The notes under the pieces are model-generated. The model did not search any database, was not told where the DNA came from, and saw nothing but the letters and a program-made list of their open reading frames with translations. Below, in pieces: positions 6,481 to 9,287 of a stretch of 9,287 nt of DNA. Position numbers and translations under genes: made by a program. Numbering within the stretch: the stretch's first letter is position 1; each line of letters starts with the position of its first letter. Source of the DNA: Anaerolineales bacterium (GTDB lineage: Bacteria > Chloroflexota > Anaerolineae > Anaerolineales > UBA4823); contig JADYYC010000208.1 of NCBI GenBank assembly GCA_020853835.1, forward strand, positions 1 through 9,287. The letters run 5' to 3'.

Positions 6481-6508
6481 CCCGATCCATCAAGCCGGCT
6501 GGATGCGA

Positions 6509-6517
6509 ATTATAGCA
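6509..6517 (-). promoter_or_regulatory. Extended -10 promoter of aspS
   Basis: The minus strand reads TGCTATAAT, a perfect extended -10 element (TGnTATAAT). Transcription should begin near 6502. No convincing -35 is seen; a CTGCGCAG palindrome occupies 6531-6538, about where it would lie. Confidence 0.65.
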
Positions 6518-6571
6518 CGCAGGGGCAAATCTGCGCAGAAGCTACCCCGGTTGATCGCAATTTGTATTCTA

Positions 6572-7153
6572 TTATTCTTGACGAAAGGTGTGAAACTCGC
6601 TCGGCTGCTCGCCATGCTCAAAGCCGGCGATGACGACGACCAATTGAGCCATTCCCGCACCCGTATTACGCCAGCGGTGCGACAGTTGGGCGGCGAATAT
6701 CAGGCTGTCGCCCGCCTTGAGCAAGTATGCCTGGTCTTCAACCGTGTACTCGACCTGACCTTCCAGGCAGAGCACAAACTCGTCACCGCTGTGCAGCATC
6801 CCGAACGAGCCGCTGTCAGAACCCGCTTCGATTGTGATAATGGAAGCTTCGATCCGCCCGGTGAAAGCCTCGCCGCCAAGACCTTCCCACACCCCCTTTG
6901 AAATGTTCACATTACTCCGCTCGCTTTTACGGCGAAAAACGACATCTGAACGATCGGGCTCGAGGCGGAAAAACGCCGTGATCGGAACCTCCAGCGCGTT
7001 AGCCAGTTTGTAGAGCGTGCTGACGGACGGAGATGTCCGCCCACGCTCGATCATACTCAGCGCGTTGGTCGAAAGACCGCTTTCCCGCGCCAGCGACCGC
7101 ATTGATTTTTCTCTTTCTGAACGAAGCTGTCTGAGACGACTTCCAACATCCAT
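6572..7153 (-). CDS. XRE-family transcriptional regulator with C-terminal cupin domain
   Basis: This 193-aa protein joins an XRE-type helix-turn-helix (residues about 4-62; SMRSLARESGLSTNALSMIERG contains the two DNA-contact helices and SPSVSTLYKLANALEV the typical end of the domain) to a single cupin barrel (about 105-178; LHSGDEFVLCLEGQVEY and LKAGDSLIFAAQLSHRW). His121, Glu125 and His159 could bind a metal or frame a ligand pocket. Proteins of this build (PuuR/SutR-like) usually repress nearby genes and sense a small molecule such as an amino acid, polyamine or sugar acid through the cupin. I chose the ATG at 7153 because AAAGGGAA precedes it with about 7 nt spacing; an in-frame ATG at 7183 has no such site. 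It is divergent from the histidine kinase-gcvT unit, which is a possible target, and upstream of aspS on the same strand, though aspS has its own promoter. Confidence 0.92.
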   Translation of the reverse strand: MDVGSRLRQLRSEREKSMRSLARESGLSTNALSMIERGRTSPSVSTLYKLANALEVPITAFFRLEPDRSDVVFRRKSERSNVNISKGVWEGLGGEAFTGRIEASIITIEAGSDSGSFGMLHSGDEFVLCLEGQVEYTVEDQAYLLKAGDSLIFAAQLSHRWRNTGAGMAQLVVVIAGFEHGEQPSEFHTFRQE

Positions 7154-7227
7154 TTTGTGATTCCCTTTGTTGATCAGATCCATTGCCTGCTACGCAACCG
7201 GTTCTGAGGATCGATATTCTGAAAACA

Positions 7228-7233
7228 ATTATA
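7228..7233 (-). promoter_or_regulatory. -10 box of the XRE-cupin gene
   Basis: A perfect TATAAT on the minus strand (7233-7228), 75 nt upstream of the ATG at 7153. The -35 candidate is poor (CGCACA at 7256-7251, 17-bp spacer). The palindrome at 7259-7278 sits immediately upstream. Confidence 0.45.
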
Positions 7234-7258
7234 TCTTTTTGTATGCAGTTTGTGCGAA

Positions 7259-7278
7259 ATATCCATAATATTGGATAT
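7259..7278. repeat. Inverted repeat, possible operator between divergent genes
   Basis: ATATCCA, six bases, TGGATAT: perfect 7-bp arms. It lies just upstream of the XRE-cupin promoter and about 55 bp before the -35 region of the histidine kinase promoter, a fitting place for an autoregulatory XRE operator. Its AT-richness raises the odds of chance. Confidence 0.4.
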
Positions 7279-7333
7279 GGCTACCATGTCTCTCAACAGG
7301 ACGAATATCCACGGATTTCCATGCTTTTCTCTA

Positions 7334-7363
7334 TTGCCTAAAAGTCGCAGATGTCTGTATACT
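7334..7363 (+). promoter_or_regulatory. Probable promoter of the histidine kinase-gcvT unit
   Basis: TTGCCT (7334-7339) and TATACT (7358-7363) are separated by 18 bp, a good sigma-70-like match (4/6 and 5/6). Transcription would start near 7370, about 54 nt before the ATG at 7424. Confidence 0.55.
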
Positions 7364-7423
7364 AAGATCAATCGGCCTGCGTTTTCACTTGAAATCTGGA
7401 ATGATCACATCACCAAGCCCGAT

Positions 7424-8167
7424 ATGAACACGCCCCTGGATCCTGAGGCAGACCGCAATCCTGCCCTCCATGCCCAAAACGAGCTGGATATGCTGCTTCA
7501 CTTCCTGTCTCACGATTTGCGCGCCCCCCTGCGCGGGATCGATGGTTACAGCCAGGCGCTTATCGAGGATTACAGCGAAAAACTGGATCCAATGGCAAAG
7601 GCTTATCTCGAATATATCCATGCCTCATCCCGCAACCTCTCAGACACAATCGATGGCTTGCTGAAGTTCTACCGGATCGGCAAATCGGGCCTGGCGATCG
7701 AGAGGGTCAATTTGAGCGATCTCGCCCGCGAAATCTCCGGGGAGTTGCGACAAAAAGAACCCCAGCGAAACGTCCGCATCAGAATTGCGCCTGACCTCGT
7801 GGTCCAGGCGGACCGCGTCCTGATGGCGCAGTTGTTGTCCTGCCTGATCGACAATGCCCTCAAGTTCACCTCCAACCAGCCTGAGCCAGAAATCGAGTTC
7901 GGCTCATCTAAAGAAGCGGGCGGGCGGGTATTTTTTGTGCGCGACAACGGAGCAGGGTTCCAGATGGCGTACCAGGACCAGCTGTTCCAACCGTTTCAGC
8001 GGCTGCACGGTCAGCATGAATACCCGGGGTTCGGGCTGGGGTTGGCGATCGCGCATAAGATCATTGCCATGCACAGCGGGCAAATTTGGGCAGAAGCAGA
8101 ACCGGATAAAGGCGCTACCTTCTTCTTCACAATCCCTCAACCAGGCACTAAATTATCAGGAGAAAAA
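7424..8167 (+). CDS. Sensorless histidine kinase core, in frame with downstream gcvT (no stop)
   Basis: The 248 codons encode a compact, soluble histidine kinase: only 29 residues precede the phospho-acceptor His30 (FLSHDLRAPLRGIDGY, HisKA), followed by the dimerisation helices and a HATPase_c domain with N box (LIDNALKFT, Asn144), G1 (VRDNGAGF, Asp174) and G2 (GFGLGLAIAHKII, about 202-206). There is no PAS, GAF, HAMP or membrane segment, so any input must come from a partner protein or the short N-terminus. These kinase cores usually end soon after the last strand (GATFFFTIP), yet here the frame continues through PQPGTKLSGEK directly into the ATG of gcvT without a stop. No response regulator is in the window. 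The start at 7424 has no good ribosome binding site; it is the first ATG in the frame after the promoter. An ATG at 7401 is out of frame and soon stops. Confidence 0.85.
8158..8162 (+). promoter_or_regulatory. Internal ribosome binding site of gcvT
   Basis: AGGAG is followed by five A and the ATG at 8168. This is a good site, so gcvT can be translated on its own even though the upstream kinase frame runs into it. Confidence 0.75.
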
Positions 8168-9287
8168 ATGACTGACAACCTAAAAAGAACCCAACTATAC
8201 CAATGGCATGTCGATCACGGCGGCAGGATGGTGCCTTTTGCTGGATGGGAGATGCCCGTCCAGTATCCGAGCGGGCCTATTCAGGAACACCATGCGACCC
8301 GCCGGGCTGCAGGTCTTTTCGACATTGACCACATGGGGCAGATCGAAGTGCGCGGGACAGACGCTGAAGCGTTCGTCAATCAGATGGTTTCCTACAACGT
8401 AACAGAAATGAAAATGCTCGATGCGCATTACGCCATCTTTTGCTATCAAGATGGCACCTGCATCGACGATCTGTTTGTCTATAAGCTCCCCGATCCCGAA
8501 TTCGGATACTACTTCTTCCTGGCGGTCAATGCCTCGAACCGCGAGAAGGACTTCACCTGGCTCAAAATGCACGCCCGAGAATTCGATGTCCAGGTGAAAG
8601 ATATCTCCGAAGAGACGTACATGCTGGCATTCCAGGGACCAAAAGCGCCTGCGATCCTCGACCGGCTGGCGCAGGCCGACCTGCAGGGGGTGGCGCGCTT
8701 CACCGCCGTACAGACAAAACTGTTCGATTCCGTCCCCATCCTGCTGGGCCGCACCGGTTACACCGGCGAGGATGGTTTTGAATTGTTCTTTCCGGCAGAG
8801 TCGGCGTTGACTGTGTGGGAAGGGATTCTTAAGGCCGGGGAGGCGGAGGGAACGTTCCCGATCGGGTTGGCCGCGCGCGACAGCCTGCGTTTCGAAGCCT
8901 GCCTGCCGCTTTACGGCCATGAAATCGGCCCCGGGATCACACCGCTCGAGGCCCGCCTGGGTTTTGCCCTGAGCCTTGATAAGTCATTCAGCGGGCGAGA
9001 GGCGCTGTTAAAGCAAAAACTCGAGGGCCCACAACGCTTGCTGGTGGGCTTTGAGATGGTCGAGCGGGGCGTCGCGCGTGAGCATTATCCCGTCCTTCAC
9101 CAGGGCCGCGAAGTCGGTCACGTGACCTCCGGAATGTTCTCGCCGACCACAGAGCGCTATCTCGGCATGGCGCTGGTGTCAAGCGAAATCGCCAAAACCG
9201 GCGTCGAGATCGAGATCGAAATCCGCGCTAAACCCGTGAAGGCCATAACGGTCAAGCGGCCGTTTTACGTCCCCGCTTATCGGCGCT
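8168..9287 (+). CDS. gcvT: Aminomethyltransferase (glycine cleavage T protein), 3' end cut by window
   Basis: GcvT transfers the methylene group from aminomethyl-lipoyl H protein to tetrahydrofolate and releases ammonia. The 373 visible codons cover nearly the whole family length (about 365-375): FDIDHMGQIEVRG, CIDDLFVYKL with Asp101 equal to the catalytic Asp of E. coli GcvT, GRTGYTGEDGFELF, ARDSLRFEACLPLYGHEI, and the C-terminal barrel block VTSGMFSPTTERYLGMAL, ending near VKRPFYVPAYRR. The stop must lie just beyond the edge. No other gcv gene (H, P, L) is in view; gcvH and gcvPA/PB may follow on the right. Its own start is supported by AGGAG at 8158-8162, but it also lies in the same frame as the kinase with no stop between, so a fused 621+ residue product is possible. 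YgfZ- or dimethylglycine-dehydrogenase-type relatives are less likely given the full motif set. Confidence 0.93.
   Translation, partial: MTDNLKRTQLYQWHVDHGGRMVPFAGWEMPVQYPSGPIQEHHATRRAAGLFDIDHMGQIEVRGTDAEAFVNQMVSYNVTEMKMLDAHYAIFCYQDGTCIDDLFVYKLPDPEFGYYFFLAVNASNREKDFTWLKMHAREFDVQVKDISEETYMLAFQGPKAPAILDRLAQADLQGVARFTAVQTKLFDSVPILLGRTGYTGEDGFELFFPAESALTVWEGILKAGEAEGTFPIGLAARDSLRFEACLPLYGHEIGPGITPLEARLGFALSLDKSFSGREALLKQKLEGPQRLLVGFEMVERGVAREHYPVLHQGREVGHVTSGMFSPTTERYLGMALVSSEIAKTGVEIEIEIRAKPVKAITVKRPFYVPAYRR

Larger units (their letters stand above)
6261..6502 (-). promoter_or_regulatory. aspS leader with mutually exclusive terminator/antiterminator (attenuator)
   Basis: Between the promoter at 6509-6517 and the aspS start lies a leader of about 240 nt. 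Its 3' third can fold two ways. The antiterminator pairs 6373-6363 with 6314-6304 (TGCGTCGGGCG with CGCCCGACGCA, 11 perfect pairs, extendable by two G-U and one C-G pair) and encloses a hairpin CAGGC/GCCTG (6360-6356 with 6348-6344). The terminator uses the same 3' arm (6314-6304) with 6299-6289 and ends in six T. The T-box consensus (AGGGUGGNACCGCG) is not found at the expected place, so this is not an obvious T-box; GCGGTGGTTACCC at 6440-6428 is only a faint resemblance. The signal sensed is unknown; short reading frames in the leader suggest ribosome-mediated control. Confidence 0.7.

Noticed and set aside
7174..7371. 65-aa minus-strand frame upstream of the XRE-cupin gene
   Set aside because: It covers both divergent promoters and the palindrome, has no ribosome binding site and no recognisable composition.
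7854..8171. 105-aa plus-strand frame ending in TGA that overlaps the gcvT ATG
   Set aside because: It is the +1 shadow of the kinase HATPase domain. Its stop is informative only because a one-base deletion near the kinase end would bring the kinase into this frame.
8195..8920. 241-aa minus-strand frame opposite gcvT
   Set aside because: Antisense shadow of a gene with complete GcvT motifs.

Overview
The window looks like chromosomal DNA from a GC-rich bacterium, most plausibly a member of Chloroflexota (Anaerolineae-like). That placement is an inference from the style of the FtsZ, the thioredoxin-TPR protein and the small unnamed proteins; no rRNA or other decisive marker is present. No mobile element, CRISPR array or tRNA gene was found.

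Layout. (1) Positions 1-3086, minus strand: a tight cluster reading leftwards with a barrel-like protein joined by an acidic linker to a cell-wall-binding-like C-terminus (3086-1578), then ftsZ (1486-356), an 83-residue small protein that overlaps the ftsZ stop by one base (356-105), and the first 34 codons of another gene that runs off the left edge (102-1). (2) 3311-4144, plus strand: a CnoX/YbbN-like thioredoxin-TPR protein with its own sigma-70-like promoter. (3) 4145-4484: a convergent intergenic region with a strong bidirectional terminator and, on the minus strand, a structured RNA of about 175 nt whose architecture and CUGAGCC motif match 6S RNA. (4) 6502-4485, minus strand: aspS behind a leader of about 240 nt that can fold into mutually exclusive terminator and antiterminator hairpins. 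(5) 7153-6572, minus strand: an XRE-cupin regulator. (6) 7424 to the right edge, plus strand: a sensorless histidine kinase core that reads in frame, with no stop codon, into a nearly complete gcvT.

Most worth following up: the HK-GcvT reading-frame continuity at an A6 run, the aspS attenuator with short Asp-containing leader reading frames, the probable 6S RNA gene, and an FtsZ whose T7-loop catalytic Asp is replaced by His. The themes are cell division (ftsZ cluster), proteostasis (CnoX-like), aspartate charging (aspS, probably the non-discriminating type), global RNA control of RNA polymerase (6S) and one-carbon/glycine metabolism (gcvT) beside a divergent regulator.
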